DNA of 64,000 nt. Origin: Bacillota bacterium. Lineage in GTDB: Bacteria; Bacillota; Clostridia; Christensenellales; Aristaeellaceae. The DNA is taken from contig JAEZHM010000105.1 in NCBI GenBank assembly GCA_023416585.1, positions 8,144 to 72,143 on the forward strand, read 5' to 3'. Of the stretch, positions 34,845 to 43,956 are shown piece by piece. A program made the translations under genes and the position numbers. The notes under the pieces were generated by a model that searched no databases, was not told where the DNA came from, and worked only from the letters and a program-made list of their open reading frames with translations. Each line of letters starts with the position of its first letter. Position 1 is the stretch's first letter.

Positions 34845-34980
34845 AGGTAGAAAATATCCTTTCCCGCGATGGATTTGCGCAAAAACCATCTTTAGCGCAA
34901 TGCTAACGGGTAATATTCTACTCTTTGGCGTACTTTTCCTTCTTTTTTACGAAATGGGGCACCGCCAGATACCTATAGTC

Positions 34981-35250
34981 TCACTTTTCCTGCTGTTCCT
35001 CCCGCATGCCCTTGTACTTCTCCCGCGTCGCCGCGCCTCCACGCAGATGGCGTACAGCCTTGTTGTAGGCCAGTACCTGCGCCACTTCCTTGGCCAAAGC
35101 GTCGTGTACATGGGGCAAGCGCTCCCCCATGTCCTTGTGCACGGAAGATTTCGATACGCCAAACTTCTGCGCGGCCTGCCTCACCGTTGCTTTCGTCTCG
35201 ATGATGTATTCCGCAATGCACATGCACCGCTGGGCTATGTACTCCTGCAT
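34981..35250 (-). CDS. spoIIID: Sporulation transcriptional regulator SpoIIID
   Basis: An 89-residue mother-cell transcription factor active during engulfment. The HTH is VRQAAQKFGVSKSSVHKDMGERLP, followed by the basic C-terminal helix (HVHDALAKEVAQVLAYNKAVRHLRG). GGGAGG precedes the ATG. It is the clearest evidence that the host forms endospores. The 136 bases to mreB contain no strong terminator, so the two may be co-transcribed. Confidence 0.95.
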   Translation of the reverse strand: MQEYIAQRCMCIAEYIIETKATVRQAAQKFGVSKSSVHKDMGERLPHVHDALAKEVAQVLAYNKAVRHLRGGAATREKYKGMREEQQEK

Positions 35251-35336
35251 ATACGTACCTCCCTAGTGTTTGTACAGGAGCATATGTCCAAGCCGTGAAA
35301 AACATGACAGGATACGGGGGGATAGATTCATAAATA

Positions 35337-35374
35337 GCGGGAGGAGCTTCTTTTGAAAAAGAAGCTCCTCCCGC
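35337..35374. repeat. Hairpin repeat, GCGGGAGGAGCTTC type
   Basis: An 18-bp stem (GCGGGAGGAGCTTCTTTT and its complement) with a minimal loop. Related hairpins are at 35711-35748 and 57184-57221. All have a purine-rich GC part next to a CTTCTTTT or CTTCCTTTT part, so the T tract is within the stem and they could terminate in both directions. Confidence 0.7.
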
Positions 35375-35497
35375 ACCCACCTCAAGAAAACTTTCTATAA
35401 CCAATAAATATGAACAGTACATGCGTTAGGATGGGCCGTTGCCACTCGAAACAACTATGCATTCATTCCTGCGAATAGAAAAAATTCGCCCCGCAAT

Positions 35498-35582
35498 TGT
35501 CATCCTGAGGGCTATGCCCGAAGGATCTTGCCTTTGGGATATCATTTGCAACAATAGATCCTTCACTTCGTTCAGGATGACA
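35498..35582. repeat. Dispersed palindromic element with TGTCATCCTGA ends
   Basis: An 85-base element with 11-bp terminal inverted repeats TGTCATCCTGA/TCAGGATGACA and an inner pair GAAGGATC/GATCCTTC. This is the 'CATCCTGAG...AAGGATC' type of short repeat common in bacterial intergenic DNA. The rest of the 35251-35753 gap contains only the two flanking hairpins. Confidence 0.7.
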
Positions 35583-35710
35583 GACGGCTTGATTGGACTT
35601 GCAACCATGATCTATGCATATTGATAAGTAAACATTCAAAAAAATCCGCAAGATATCTCCTTGTACACCATGCGAATATCCAACTGTATTTAAGTATTCT
35701 TAGGATGAGC

Positions 35711-35748
35711 GCGAGAAGGGCTTCTTTTGAAAAAGAAGCCCTTCTCGC
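35711..35748. terminator. Hairpin repeat acting as truA terminator
   Basis: GCGAGAAGGGCTTCTTTT and its complement form an 18-bp stem ending six bases before the truA stop on the minus-strand side. It is a copy of the 35337 hairpin with co-varied bases in both arms. Confidence 0.7.
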
Positions 35749-35753
35749 AACTA

Positions 35754-36515
35754 TCACAAATCGTACTCTACCCGCGTCAGCTCCAGCCCCTGTGGCGGCG
35801 CTGTAGGCCCCAGCAGGAGGCGGTTGCCGGTTTCCAACGCCTCCGTCAGCACCTGTGGATCAAGGCTGCCCTGGCCGATTTCAATCAGCGTGCCGGCCAG
35901 GATGCGCACCATATTGTACAGGAATGCGTTGCCGGATACGGTGAGCGTCACCAGCTCGCCCACACGCGAAACGGCTGCGCCTGTAATGGTGCGCACCGTT
36001 GTCTTGGCGCTGCCGCCCGTGGCGGCAAAGGCCTTGAAATCATGGGTGCCAATGACCTGCTTTACCGCCGCGTCCATAACCTGCTCATTCAGATGCACCG
36101 GTACGTGGGCAGTCAGGTTTCGGTAAAGCGCCGAGGCGTGGGGCGCGTTGTACATGCGGTAGGTATACGTTTTGCCACGGCAGGAAAACCGGGCATGAAA
36201 ATCCAACGGCACAGGCCTGGCGCCAGTGACCCTAATATCGTACGGCAAAAGATTGTTGAGCACGAACGGAAACTTCTCATCAGGGATGGTGCTATTTGTA
36301 TCAAAATGGGCGGCCTGCGAAAGAGCATGTACGCCCGCGTCGGTTCGGCTTGCTCCGGTCACTGCGGTTTTCACCTTCAAGGCCTTTACAAGCGCTTCCT
36401 CCAACCGCTGCTGCACGCTCATGGCGTTCTCCTGCCGCTGCCAGCCGGAATAGCCTGTACCATCGTAGGAGACGGTCAGGAGCACGCGCCTTAAGGGGCG
36501 ATCTTCCCCCTTCAT
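35754..36515 (-). CDS. truA: tRNA pseudouridine synthase A
   Basis: A 253-residue enzyme that makes pseudouridine at positions 38-40 of tRNA. The catalytic aspartate is in GASRTDAGVHA (D59); YDGTGYSGWQRQ opens the fold and FLYNMVRILAGTLIEIGQG closes it. The start overlaps the ecfT stop by four bases. Position after the ECF genes is the usual Firmicute order. Confidence 0.96.
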   Translation of the reverse strand: MKGEDRPLRRVLLTVSYDGTGYSGWQRQENAMSVQQRLEEALVKALKVKTAVTGASRTDAGVHALSQAAHFDTNSTIPDEKFPFVLNNLLPYDIRVTGARPVPLDFHARFSCRGKTYTYRMYNAPHASALYRNLTAHVPVHLNEQVMDAAVKQVIGTHDFKAFAATGGSAKTTVRTITGAAVSRVGELVTLTVSGNAFLYNMVRILAGTLIEIGQGSLDPQVLTEALETGNRLLLGPTAPPQGLELTRVEYDL

Positions 36516-37315
36516 AGGAGGATGCCTTCCAGAACGATCAAGGCGATCAGCCCTGCCGTTACCAGGCTGGCGTAGCCGTCAAGATGGGTTAATTTCAAAA
36601 CCCGCAGCCGTGTCCTGTTCTCTCCGCCATGGTAGCACCTGGCCTCCATGGCCATGGCCAGGTCGGAGGCGCGGCGGAAGGCGCTTACAAACAACGGCAC
36701 CAGAAGCGGCACCATGGCCCTGGCGCGGGCAATCAGGTTGCCTGACTCAAAGTCCGCGCCCCTGGCCATTTGCGCCTTCATGATCTTATCCGCCTCTTCC
36801 AGAAGCGTGGGGATGAAGCGCAAGGCGATGGTCATCATCATAGCCAGCTCATGAGCGGGAAAGCGGATCACTTTGAGCGGCGTCAACAACAGCTCCAGCC
36901 CGTCGGCCAGCGCCACGGGCGAAGTGGTAAGCGTGAGTAAGCTGGTGCCCAGCACCAGGAACACGAGCCGCAGGGAAAAGTGCACCGCCATGGAAAGCCC
37001 TTCCCAGGTGACGGTGATGATCCAAAGCCTGAAAACCACCGTTGTCCCGGTGGAAAAGAACAAGTTCAGAAAAAAGGTCAATATCAATATGAATCTTAAC
37101 GGCTTGATGCCCCGCATGAGCATCTTGAAGGGCACTGTAGACAAACGCACCGTCAGCAGAATATACAAAAGCGCCAGAACATAGCCCAGCAGATTCTGCA
37201 CAAGAAAGATGCCCACAATAAAAGCGATGGACAGCGTGATCTTGATCCTTGGGTCCAGGCGGTGGATGATGCTGTTGCCGGGATAGTATTGGCCAAGGGT
37301 GATGTTGCTCAGCAT
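36512..37315 (-). CDS. ecfT: Energy-coupling factor transporter transmembrane subunit
   Basis: A 267-residue membrane subunit linking the two ATPases to exchangeable vitamin-binding S components. Five to six hydrophobic segments are visible. The coupling-helix motif ARGADFE near residue 190 and a second ALG/ARG-like stretch MAMEARCYHGG mark EcfT. It overlaps ecfA2 by seven bases. No S component is encoded nearby, as expected for a shared (group II) module. Confidence 0.95.
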   Translation of the reverse strand: MLSNITLGQYYPGNSIIHRLDPRIKITLSIAFIVGIFLVQNLLGYVLALLYILLTVRLSTVPFKMLMRGIKPLRFILILTFFLNLFFSTGTTVVFRLWIITVTWEGLSMAVHFSLRLVFLVLGTSLLTLTTSPVALADGLELLLTPLKVIRFPAHELAMMMTIALRFIPTLLEEADKIMKAQMARGADFESGNLIARARAMVPLLVPLFVSAFRRASDLAMAMEARCYHGGENRTRLRVLKLTHLDGYASLVTAGLIALIVLEGILL

Positions 37316-38172
37316 GATCCCGCCTCCTTCCAGATACGGAGGATGTGGTCCTGGACCTCCGGCAGGGTATACAAATCGGCCGGCAGATGGACGCCCGCTT
37401 TTCGAAGCAGGTAGCTCAGCTTGGCTGCCTGGGGCACGCCCAGGCCCCAGCCTTCCATTTCCTCCACGCGGGAGAAGACTTCCCTTGGGGTGCCATCCAA
37501 GACCAGCGCGCCTTTGGATAATACCACAAGCCTGGTAGCCAGGCGGGCGATATCATCCATGCTGTGGGTGACCATGATCACAGTCAGGTTCCCCGCAGCG
37601 TGAAGCTCCTTGACCATGGACAAAATGCTGTCCCGGCCGGCGGGGTCCAGCCCGGCGGTAGGCTCGTCCAAAACAAGCACCTTGGGCCTCATGGCCAGCA
37701 CGCCGGCAATGGCGACCCTGCGCATCTGCCCGCCGGACAACTCAAAGGGAGACCGCTGGCCGTATTCCTCAAACGAAATACCCACCTGAACACAGGCTTC
37801 CCGCACGCGGCCGGATATTTCCTCCTGGCTGAGGCCCAGGTTCTTAGGCCCGAAGGCGATGTCCTTTTCCACCGTCTCCTCAAACAGCTGATGCTCCGGA
37901 TACTGGAAAACAAGCCCTACCTGCTGGCGTATGAGTTTCCTGTTCGTATCCTTGGCAAACACATCCGCCCCGTTCACCAGCACACGGCCGGATGTGGGGG
38001 TAAGCAGCCCGTTCAGGTGCTGCACCAGCGTGGATTTGCCCGAGCCCGTGTGGCCGATGACGCCCAGGAATTCCCCGTCTTCAATGGTCAGCGAAATATC
38101 CCGTATGGCTGTCGCCTGAAAAGGGCTGCCAGGCATATAAGTATGCGTTAATCTTTCTATTTGGATGGGCAT
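37309..38172 (-). CDS. ecfA2: Energy-coupling factor transporter ATPase, second subunit
   Basis: A 287-residue ATPase. Walker A GHTGSGKST, signature ELSGGQMRRVAIAG, Walker B VLVLDEPTAGLDP and H-loop VTHSMDD. I set the start at 38172 (MPIQIERLTHTY) with GGAG five bases upstream; it overlaps ecfA1 by 16 bases. EcfA2 pairs with EcfA1 to power vitamin and metal uptake through S components. Confidence 0.95.
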   Translation of the reverse strand: MPIQIERLTHTYMPGSPFQATAIRDISLTIEDGEFLGVIGHTGSGKSTLVQHLNGLLTPTSGRVLVNGADVFAKDTNRKLIRQQVGLVFQYPEHQLFEETVEKDIAFGPKNLGLSQEEISGRVREACVQVGISFEEYGQRSPFELSGGQMRRVAIAGVLAMRPKVLVLDEPTAGLDPAGRDSILSMVKELHAAGNLTVIMVTHSMDDIARLATRLVVLSKGALVLDGTPREVFSRVEEMEGWGLGVPQAAKLSYLLRKAGVHLPADLYTLPEVQDHILRIWKEAGSC

Positions 38173-39005
38173 AATTTCTCCGTCAACTCCCGGGCCATTT
38201 CTTCTACGGTAAGTATACCTTTGGGTAAGGGCATCCCTTCGCTGATCAGCTGCTGATTCAGTTCCGCCATGGGCGGCACATCCAATTGCAGCTTGCGCAG
38301 CGTATCCACGCACTGGAACACACTGCGGGGCGTGTCAGATAGCACGATCTGCCCGTCAGACATGACCACAACGCGGTCGGCAAGCGCCGCCTCCTCCATG
38401 AAGTGTGTGATCCAGATCACGGTGATTCCGTGCTCGCGGTTGAGCTTTCGAACCGTCTCCAGCACTTCCTGCCTGCCGGTGGGGTCCAGCATGGCGGTGG
38501 CTTCGTCCAGCACCAGCACATCCGGCTGCATGGCCAGGATGCCGGCAATGGCCACCCGCTGCTTCTGCCCGCCGGAAAGCATGTGCGGCGCGGTGCCCGC
38601 AAATTCCGTCATGCGCACGGCATGAAGCGCCTCGTCGATGCGCGGGATCATTTCCTCCGTGGGCACGCCCAGGTTTTCCAGCCCAAAGGCCACATCCTCC
38701 CTGACGACGGTGGCTACGATCTGATTGTCCGGGTTTTGGAACACCATGCCCGCATGCTGGCGGATGACCCAGGTCTCCTGTTCCTTTGCGGTGTCCAGCC
38801 CGCATACCAGCACCCGGCCCTCCGTTGGAAGGTATAATGCGTTGAGCAATTTGGCCAGCGTACTCTTGCCGGAGCCGTTGTGGCCCAGCACCGCCACAAA
38901 CTCGCCCTTTACGGCCTTGAAATCAATATGTGTAAGGGCGCTTTGTTCGGCATCCTCATAGGCGTAGGATACATTCTGAACATCCACCCTGGTTTCTAGA
39001 TCCAT
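38157..39005 (-). CDS. ecfA1: Energy-coupling factor transporter ATPase, first subunit
   Basis: A 282-residue ATPase. Walker A GHNGSGKSTLAK, signature MLSGGQKQRVAIAG, Walker B VLVLDEATAMLDP, H-loop ITHFMEE. AAAGGAG lies five bases before the ATG at 39005. First gene of ecfA1-ecfA2-ecfT-truA, with its own near-consensus promoter. The ribosomal genes rplQ and rplM that often bracket this module are absent. Confidence 0.95.
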   Translation of the reverse strand: MDLETRVDVQNVSYAYEDAEQSALTHIDFKAVKGEFVAVLGHNGSGKSTLAKLLNALYLPTEGRVLVCGLDTAKEQETWVIRQHAGMVFQNPDNQIVATVVREDVAFGLENLGVPTEEMIPRIDEALHAVRMTEFAGTAPHMLSGGQKQRVAIAGILAMQPDVLVLDEATAMLDPTGRQEVLETVRKLNREHGITVIWITHFMEEAALADRVVVMSDGQIVLSDTPRSVFQCVDTLRKLQLDVPPMAELNQQLISEGMPLPKGILTVEEMARELTEKLCPSK

Positions 39006-39050
39006 AGCTGCTCCTTTGGCTAATTTCAATGGGTTTGAATACCAGTCCTC

Positions 39051-39079
39051 ATTATAACATCAAAACGACCCTGCATCAA
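39051..39079 (-). promoter_or_regulatory. Promoter of the ecfA1-truA operon
   Basis: Minus strand TTGATG (39074-39079), 17 bases, TATAAT (39051-39056). It is back to back with the metG promoter, the two -35 boxes being only 34 bases apart. Confidence 0.8.
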
Positions 39080-39113
39080 CTTTGAGTTCTTCTGAAATAG
39101 TTCTTTCCATATC

Positions 39114-39142
39114 TTGAACATTCCGCCTGCATATGTTAGAAT
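39114..39142 (+). promoter_or_regulatory. Promoter of the T-box/metG transcript
   Basis: TTGAAC (39114-39119), 17 bases, TAGAAT (39137-39142). Transcription would start near 39149, right at the 5' side of the T-box. Confidence 0.7.
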
Positions 39143-39148
39143 ACAAGG

Positions 39149-39456
39149 CAATTTAACACCCAAAGGCAATGATAAGAAGAGTAGGTACCGGCTGCTTTTA
39201 CAGAGAGCCCAGCTGCTGAAAATGGGTAAAGCTTATGGTCACCGAACATGGTCTTGGAGCTGCGCACCGAACAGGAAGCCCCTTTCAGGCTGCGCCGGGA
39301 TCGCCCGTAACAGTGATAGCGTATCGGTTGGTTTTTTGCCTGCCCGTACGTGACGAGGCCTGCTTTGTAAGGAGCAGGTAAATGAGGGTGGTAACACGTG
39401 GCATAGCCTCCGTCCCTGAATCGGTTTCGATCAGGGGCGGGGGCTTTTTGTTTTGC
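39149..39456 (+). ncRNA. T-box leader with a methionine specifier
   Basis: The conserved pieces of a T-box riboswitch occur in order: AGTAGGTACCG near the base of Stem I, AGAGAGCCCAGCTGCTGAAA (distal Stem I), the specifier block CGAACATGGTCTTGGAGC with codon ATG at 39248-39250, the T-box bulge AGGGTGGTAACACG (39385-39398), then a terminator (39406-39454) made of GCCTCCGTCCCTGA with TCAGGGGCGGGGGC and TTTTTG. The ATG specifier agrees with the downstream methionyl-tRNA synthetase. Uncharged tRNA-Met should favour the antiterminator and switch metG on. Confidence 0.93.
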
Positions 39457-39491
39457 CATCAACCAGAAAAGGAAGGAAAGAGGGAAAAGAC

Positions 39492-41114
39492 ATGAGGAAC
39501 ATTCTCATCGGGGGCGCTTGGCCGTACGCAAACGGTTCGCTGCACATTGGGCATATCGCCGCATTGCTGCCGGGGGATGTGCTGGCGCGGTATTTCAGGC
39601 TAAGGGGTGACAGCGTGTATTATGTTTCGGGCAGCGACTGCCACGGGACGCCCGTGACGATTCGGGCCAGGCAGGAGGGAAAAACGCCGCTTGAGATAAG
39701 CAACCACTACCATGCGGAGTTTGTACAGGTGTTTTCAAAGCTGGGCTTCAGCTATGACCTGTACGATAAAACATCCAGCCCTGCACATATTGCGTTTGTG
39801 CAGGCGTTTCACAAAAGGCTGTATGAGGGCGGCCTCGTGTACGAAAAGACAGCACCGCTGGCCTACTGTGCGTGCTGCCAAAAAACGCTCACCGACCGGC
39901 TTGTCGTTGGCATATGCCCGCACTGCGGAAATAAGGCCCGGGGTGACCAGTGCGATGACTGCGGCGCCGTACTGGAAGCCGAGGCACTTCATGACCCGCA
40001 ATGCGCCGGGTGCGGGTCTAATGTTACCTTTACAAGCACGCAGCAGCTGTATATCGCCATTTCCCGCCTGGACATGGAGCTTCGCGGCTACTTGGCCGCG
40101 CACCCCAAGTGGCGCAAAAACGCCATCGCTATCACGAAACGGTACATCGACGAAGGGCTTCGGGACAGGGCCATCACCAGGGACCTTGATTGGGGCATCG
40201 ATGTACCCAGGGCCGGTTATGAGAGCAAAAAGATCTATATCTGGGCGGAAAACGTGCTGGGATATCTATCGGCCAGCCATACTCTGGCAATGGTGCGGGG
40301 CGTTCCTTTTGAAACGGTTTGGGGAGAAAACGCAAAACATTATTACGTTCACGGTAAAGACAACGTACCCTTCCACACCATCATCCTTCCATCGCTGCTG
40401 CTGGCACACGGCGGTAGTCTGCATTTGCCGGACAGCATTATTTCCAGCGAGCATATGACGCTGAACGGCCGGAAGATATCCACCAGCCGCAACTGGGCCA
40501 TATGGGTCAAGGATATCATGGACCGTTATGATGCCGACGCGCTGCGGTATTTCTTTATTGCAAACGGCCCTGAGAAACGGGATACCGATTTTTCCTGGCG
40601 TGAGTTTTTGGAACGCACCAACGGCGAGCTGCTTAACGCTTACGGCAACCTGGTCAACCGAACATTGTCGTTCGCTAAAAAATACCGCGGAAATACTGTA
40701 CCGGAGGGCACGCTGGAAGAGGAGATTGCCGGGCGCATATACGCCTTGTTTGACACCACGGCGGAAAAAATAGAAGGCGGGCAGTTCAAGGACGCGCTGG
40801 AGGAGATCTTTGAATTTGTGCGTTTCGGGAACAAGCATTACGATGTCAACGAACCCTGGAAAACAAGAACGGCCGGTCCCGCAAAGTGTGATCAAACGCT
40901 GTTTACCTGCGTTCAGATCATTGCGAACCTGGCCGTGCTGCTTGAGCCCTTTTTGCCCTTTTCCTCGGAAAAATTGTTTGCGTGGCTTATGCTTACGAAC
41001 AAATGGGATTTTAAACATGTTCCCGCTGGGCTTGTTCTGCCTGAAATATCGGTTTTGTTCAGAAGGATAGAGCGGGAGGAAATAGAGAAGGAGGAAGAGA
41101 AATTGAAACACTAA
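39492..41114 (+). CDS. metG: Methionyl-tRNA synthetase
   Basis: A 540-residue class I synthetase. The HIGH motif is GSLHIGHIAA near residue 18 and the KMSKS-equivalent reads GRKISTSRNW, a variant signature. A cysteine-rich zinc knuckle (CACC, CPHCG, CDDCG, CAGCG between residues 131 and 190) fits the two-knuckle MetG type. It lacks the C-terminal dimerisation tRNA-binding domain, so it is shorter than the usual 650. The start at 39492 is chosen by the family N-terminus and an AGAGGG site. Expression is under the T-box upstream. Confidence 0.94.
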   Translation: MRNILIGGAWPYANGSLHIGHIAALLPGDVLARYFRLRGDSVYYVSGSDCHGTPVTIRARQEGKTPLEISNHYHAEFVQVFSKLGFSYDLYDKTSSPAHIAFVQAFHKRLYEGGLVYEKTAPLAYCACCQKTLTDRLVVGICPHCGNKARGDQCDDCGAVLEAEALHDPQCAGCGSNVTFTSTQQLYIAISRLDMELRGYLAAHPKWRKNAIAITKRYIDEGLRDRAITRDLDWGIDVPRAGYESKKIYIWAENVLGYLSASHTLAMVRGVPFETVWGENAKHYYVHGKDNVPFHTIILPSLLLAHGGSLHLPDSIISSEHMTLNGRKISTSRNWAIWVKDIMDRYDADALRYFFIANGPEKRDTDFSWREFLERTNGELLNAYGNLVNRTLSFAKKYRGNTVPEGTLEEEIAGRIYALFDTTAEKIEGGQFKDALEEIFEFVRFGNKHYDVNEPWKTRTAGPAKCDQTLFTCVQIIANLAVLLEPFLPFSSEKLFAWLMLTNKWDFKHVPAGLVLPEISVLFRRIEREEIEKEEEKLKH

Positions 41115-41123
41115 TATTCTTGA

Positions 41124-41235
41124 TGCTTAAGACCTCCCCCAGCCTCCTTCGTCGGCAGCCCCCCCAAGAGGGAGCCTCTCCCTAAGCCTCCCTCTGGAGG
41201 GAGGTGCCGCCCGCAGGCGGCGGAAGGAGGTAAAA
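41124..41235. repeat. Inverted repeat copy flanking polyamine genes (left)
   Basis: Starts TGATGCTTAAGACCTCCCCC and continues through CCTCCCTCTGGAGGGAGG and GCCGCCCGCAGGCGGCGG. The copy at 45900-46018 is the same sequence in the opposite orientation, apart from a few substitutions and length changes. Confidence 0.85.
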
Positions 41236-41313
41236 GCGTTGTCATTTTCATCTATTATGATGACGCACGGCGTTATGATTGTCTATCATAACAAATGTTA
41301 TTTTAAGAGCATT

Positions 41314-42450
41314 TTAAGACAGCCGCATTTTAAAATCCTCATACCCGAACCTTCGCACCAGCTCAATTTCCCCATCTTCCCGCCACAGCAAAATATCCGG
41401 CAGGTTCATGCCGTTGAAGGTGTTGCTTTTCACCATGGTGTAGATCGCCATGTCGCCAAATACCAGCCTGTCGCCCGTTTTCAAAGGCTGATCAAAGGAA
41501 TAATCGCCGGTCACGTCCCCCGCCAGGCATGTTGGACCCGCCAGACGAAAGGTATACGGCTTCTCCCCCGGCTGCCCCGCATCTATAATCGGCGGGCGGT
41601 AGGGCATTTCCAAAACGTCCGGCATGTGGCAGGTGGCGGAGGTATCCAGAATGGCGATAGGCAGAGTGTTGTACACCACATCCATCACCGTTGTGATGAG
41701 ATAGCCGGCATTGATGGCCACAGCCTCCCCCGGTTCCAGATACACCGTCACGTTATATCGGGCGGAGAACTCCTTCACCAATCGGATCAGACGGGGGATA
41801 TCGTATCCCGGCTTTGTAATATGATGGCCGCCGCCGAAGTTCACCCACTTCATGCGGGGCAGATATTTTCCAAACTTCTCTTCCACTGCCTGAAGCGTTT
41901 CTTCCAGCGCGTCGGAATCCTGCTCGCACAGGCAATGGAAATGCAGCCCCTCAACCCCATCCAGTAATTCCGGGCGGAACTGCTCTATCGTCACGCCCAG
42001 TCTGGAGCCTGGGGCGCAGGGATCGTAAATCTCATGCTCCTGGGTGGAATGGGCAGGGTTTACGCGTATGCCGCAGGATACGCCTGCCTTGAGGGCTTTT
42101 TCGCGGAACCTCTCCCATTGGGAGAAGGAATTGAACACGATGTGGCCGCACAAAGAAACCACTTCCTCAAAAGTGGCCTCGTCAAAAGCGGGGGAGAAGA
42201 TGTGCGTCTCTCCCCCGAAAAGATCATGGCCCAATTTTGCTTCATTGATGCCGCTGGCTGTGGTCCCCTGAAGGTATTTTTTCATCAGGGGATAGAGCCT
42301 GAACATGGAGAACGCCTTTTGCGCCAGCAATATCCTGGCGCCGCTCTCCCGGCCCACCTTTTGCAAAATCTCCAGGTTGCTTTTAATTGCCGCCTCGTCA
42401 ATCAGGTAGCAGGGCGTTTTCAGTTGCGATACATCCGGAAGCGTACGCAT
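41314..42450 (-). CDS. nspC: Carboxynorspermidine/carboxyspermidine decarboxylase
   Basis: A 378-residue PLP enzyme of the alanine racemase-like fold III that removes CO2 from carboxyspermidine to give spermidine. The N-terminus TPCYLIDEAAIKSNLEIL and the PLP lysine in ILLAQKAFSMF are typical, as are the C-terminal CLAGDVTGDYSF and GDMAIYTMVKSNTFNG. The start at 42450 lies two bases past the stop of the preceding dehydrogenase gene, with which it forms a pair. Confidence 0.92.
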   Translation of the reverse strand: MRTLPDVSQLKTPCYLIDEAAIKSNLEILQKVGRESGARILLAQKAFSMFRLYPLMKKYLQGTTASGINEAKLGHDLFGGETHIFSPAFDEATFEEVVSLCGHIVFNSFSQWERFREKALKAGVSCGIRVNPAHSTQEHEIYDPCAPGSRLGVTIEQFRPELLDGVEGLHFHCLCEQDSDALEETLQAVEEKFGKYLPRMKWVNFGGGHHITKPGYDIPRLIRLVKEFSARYNVTVYLEPGEAVAINAGYLITTVMDVVYNTLPIAILDTSATCHMPDVLEMPYRPPIIDAGQPGEKPYTFRLAGPTCLAGDVTGDYSFDQPLKTGDRLVFGDMAIYTMVKSNTFNGMNLPDILLWREDGEIELVRRFGYEDFKMRLS

Positions 42451-42451
42451 G

Positions 42452-43651
42452 TCAGTCCACCAAGATAGGGTTGAAGCTTTCCTGCCATGGCAAACCCCAG
42501 CGGCCCAAAGCTTCCATAAAAGGATCAGGGTCGAACTGCTCAATATTGAACACGCCAGGCTTTTTCCATTTGCCGGTCAATACCATCATGGTGCCGATCA
42601 TGGCCGGCACGCCGGTGGTGTAGGAAATGGCCTGGGAGCCCACTTCCCTAAAGCATTCCTGGTGATCGCAGATGTTATACAGATAGTAGGTCTTGGGCTT
42701 ACCATCCTTTAATCCCCTGAAGATGCAGCCGATGTTTGTTTTGCCCACGGTGCGGGGGCCTAATGACGCCGGGTCGGGCAGAACGGCTTTTAAAAACTGC
42801 AAAGGCACGATTTCCCTGCCCTCAAACATAATGGGCTTGATGGAGGTCATGCCCACGTTTTGCAGGCACCTTAAGTGCGTGAGGTAGCTTTGCCCAAAGG
42901 TCATAAAAAAGCGGATGCGCTTGACGCCGGGGATGAACTTCGCCAGCGACTCGATCTCCTCGTGGTGCAAAAGATACATGTCCTTTGGGCCGATACCCTC
43001 GAAATTGTACTCCCGCTTGATCTCCATGGGTTCGGTCTCCACCCAGTGGCCGTTCTCCCAGAAGCTTCCCTTGGCGGTCACTTCTCTTATGTTGATCTCC
43101 GGGTTGAAGTTGGTGGCAAAGGGATAACCATGGTCGCCGCCGTTGGCATCCAGGATGTCGATCTCATGAATCTCATCAAACTGGTGCTTCAGTGCATAGG
43201 CGGAAAACACGCTGGTCACGCCGGGGTCAAAGCCGGTGCCCAGAAGTGCGGTAATGCCGGCTGCCTTGAACCGGTCATGATACGCCCATTGCCACTTGTA
43301 CTCAAACTTGGCGGTATCGATAGGCTCATAGTTGGCGGTGTCCACATAGTCGGTTTTAGTAGCCAGGCAGGCGTCCATGATCGTCAGATCCTGGTAAGGC
43401 AGCGCCAGGTTCAGCACCACGTCAGGCTGAAAGCCTTCGATCAGGCGGATCAATTCCTGCACGTTGTCGGCGTCCACTTGGGCGGTGGATATCTTCGTCT
43501 TTCCGCCCAACAGCTTGTCCCTCAAAGCGTCGCACTTTTGCTTGGTGCGGCTTGCGATCATGATCTCCTCAAACACTTCGCTGTTCTGGCAGCACTTGTG
43601 GATGGCCACGCCGGCCACGCCGCCGCAGCCGATGATGAGCGCTTTTCCCAT
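42452..43651 (-). CDS. Carboxynorspermidine (carboxyspermidine) dehydrogenase, saccharopine dehydrogenase family
   Basis: A 399-residue NADPH-dependent enzyme that joins aspartate semialdehyde to putrescine (or diaminopropane) as carboxyspermidine. The Rossmann start is IIGCGGVAGVAIHKC; NLALPYQDLTIMDACL and GTGFDPGVTSVFSAYA are conserved in the family. Strict pairing with nspC downstream separates it from lysine-pathway saccharopine dehydrogenases. A GGAGG site lies before the ATG. Confidence 0.92.
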   Translation of the reverse strand: MGKALIIGCGGVAGVAIHKCCQNSEVFEEIMIASRTKQKCDALRDKLLGGKTKISTAQVDADNVQELIRLIEGFQPDVVLNLALPYQDLTIMDACLATKTDYVDTANYEPIDTAKFEYKWQWAYHDRFKAAGITALLGTGFDPGVTSVFSAYALKHQFDEIHEIDILDANGGDHGYPFATNFNPEINIREVTAKGSFWENGHWVETEPMEIKREYNFEGIGPKDMYLLHHEEIESLAKFIPGVKRIRFFMTFGQSYLTHLRCLQNVGMTSIKPIMFEGREIVPLQFLKAVLPDPASLGPRTVGKTNIGCIFRGLKDGKPKTYYLYNICDHQECFREVGSQAISYTTGVPAMIGTMMVLTGKWKKPGVFNIEQFDPDPFMEALGRWGLPWQESFNPILVD

Positions 43652-43736
43652 GGTGAGTCCTCCTTGTGTATGGCAAAGATGGCTGATTTCAAGTCAGAGT
43701 CGAAAACCTTAGCAGGCGGGCGAAAAACTCTTTACA

Positions 43737-43823
43737 GCCGTAGGGCGGGGGCTTGCTCCCGCCAAAAGTAGCGGCAATATGACTTATGATACGGGCGGCG
43801 GGAGCAAGCCCCCGCCCTACGGC
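43737..43823. repeat. Perfect 27-bp inverted repeat element
   Basis: The arms 43737-43763 and 43797-43823 are exact complements (GCCGTAGGGCGGGGGC and on), around a 33-base centre. It lies in the 305-base gap between agmatinase and the carboxynorspermidine pair. No other feature is seen in that gap. It resembles the 'GTAGGGGCG..' palindromes at 8489 and 19412 in its TAGGGC and GCCCTA edges. Confidence 0.8.
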
Positions 43824-43956
43824 GTTCCGGCATAGATGAATGGGTTTACCAAGCAGTCACAAGCCCCAGCAATGAAGTCACTAGATATGCGAAACGGAAC
43901 TTATGGGTAAGACAGCTACTCAGAGCGAATCTCTATTCCGCTTGCCCCATGCGGTA

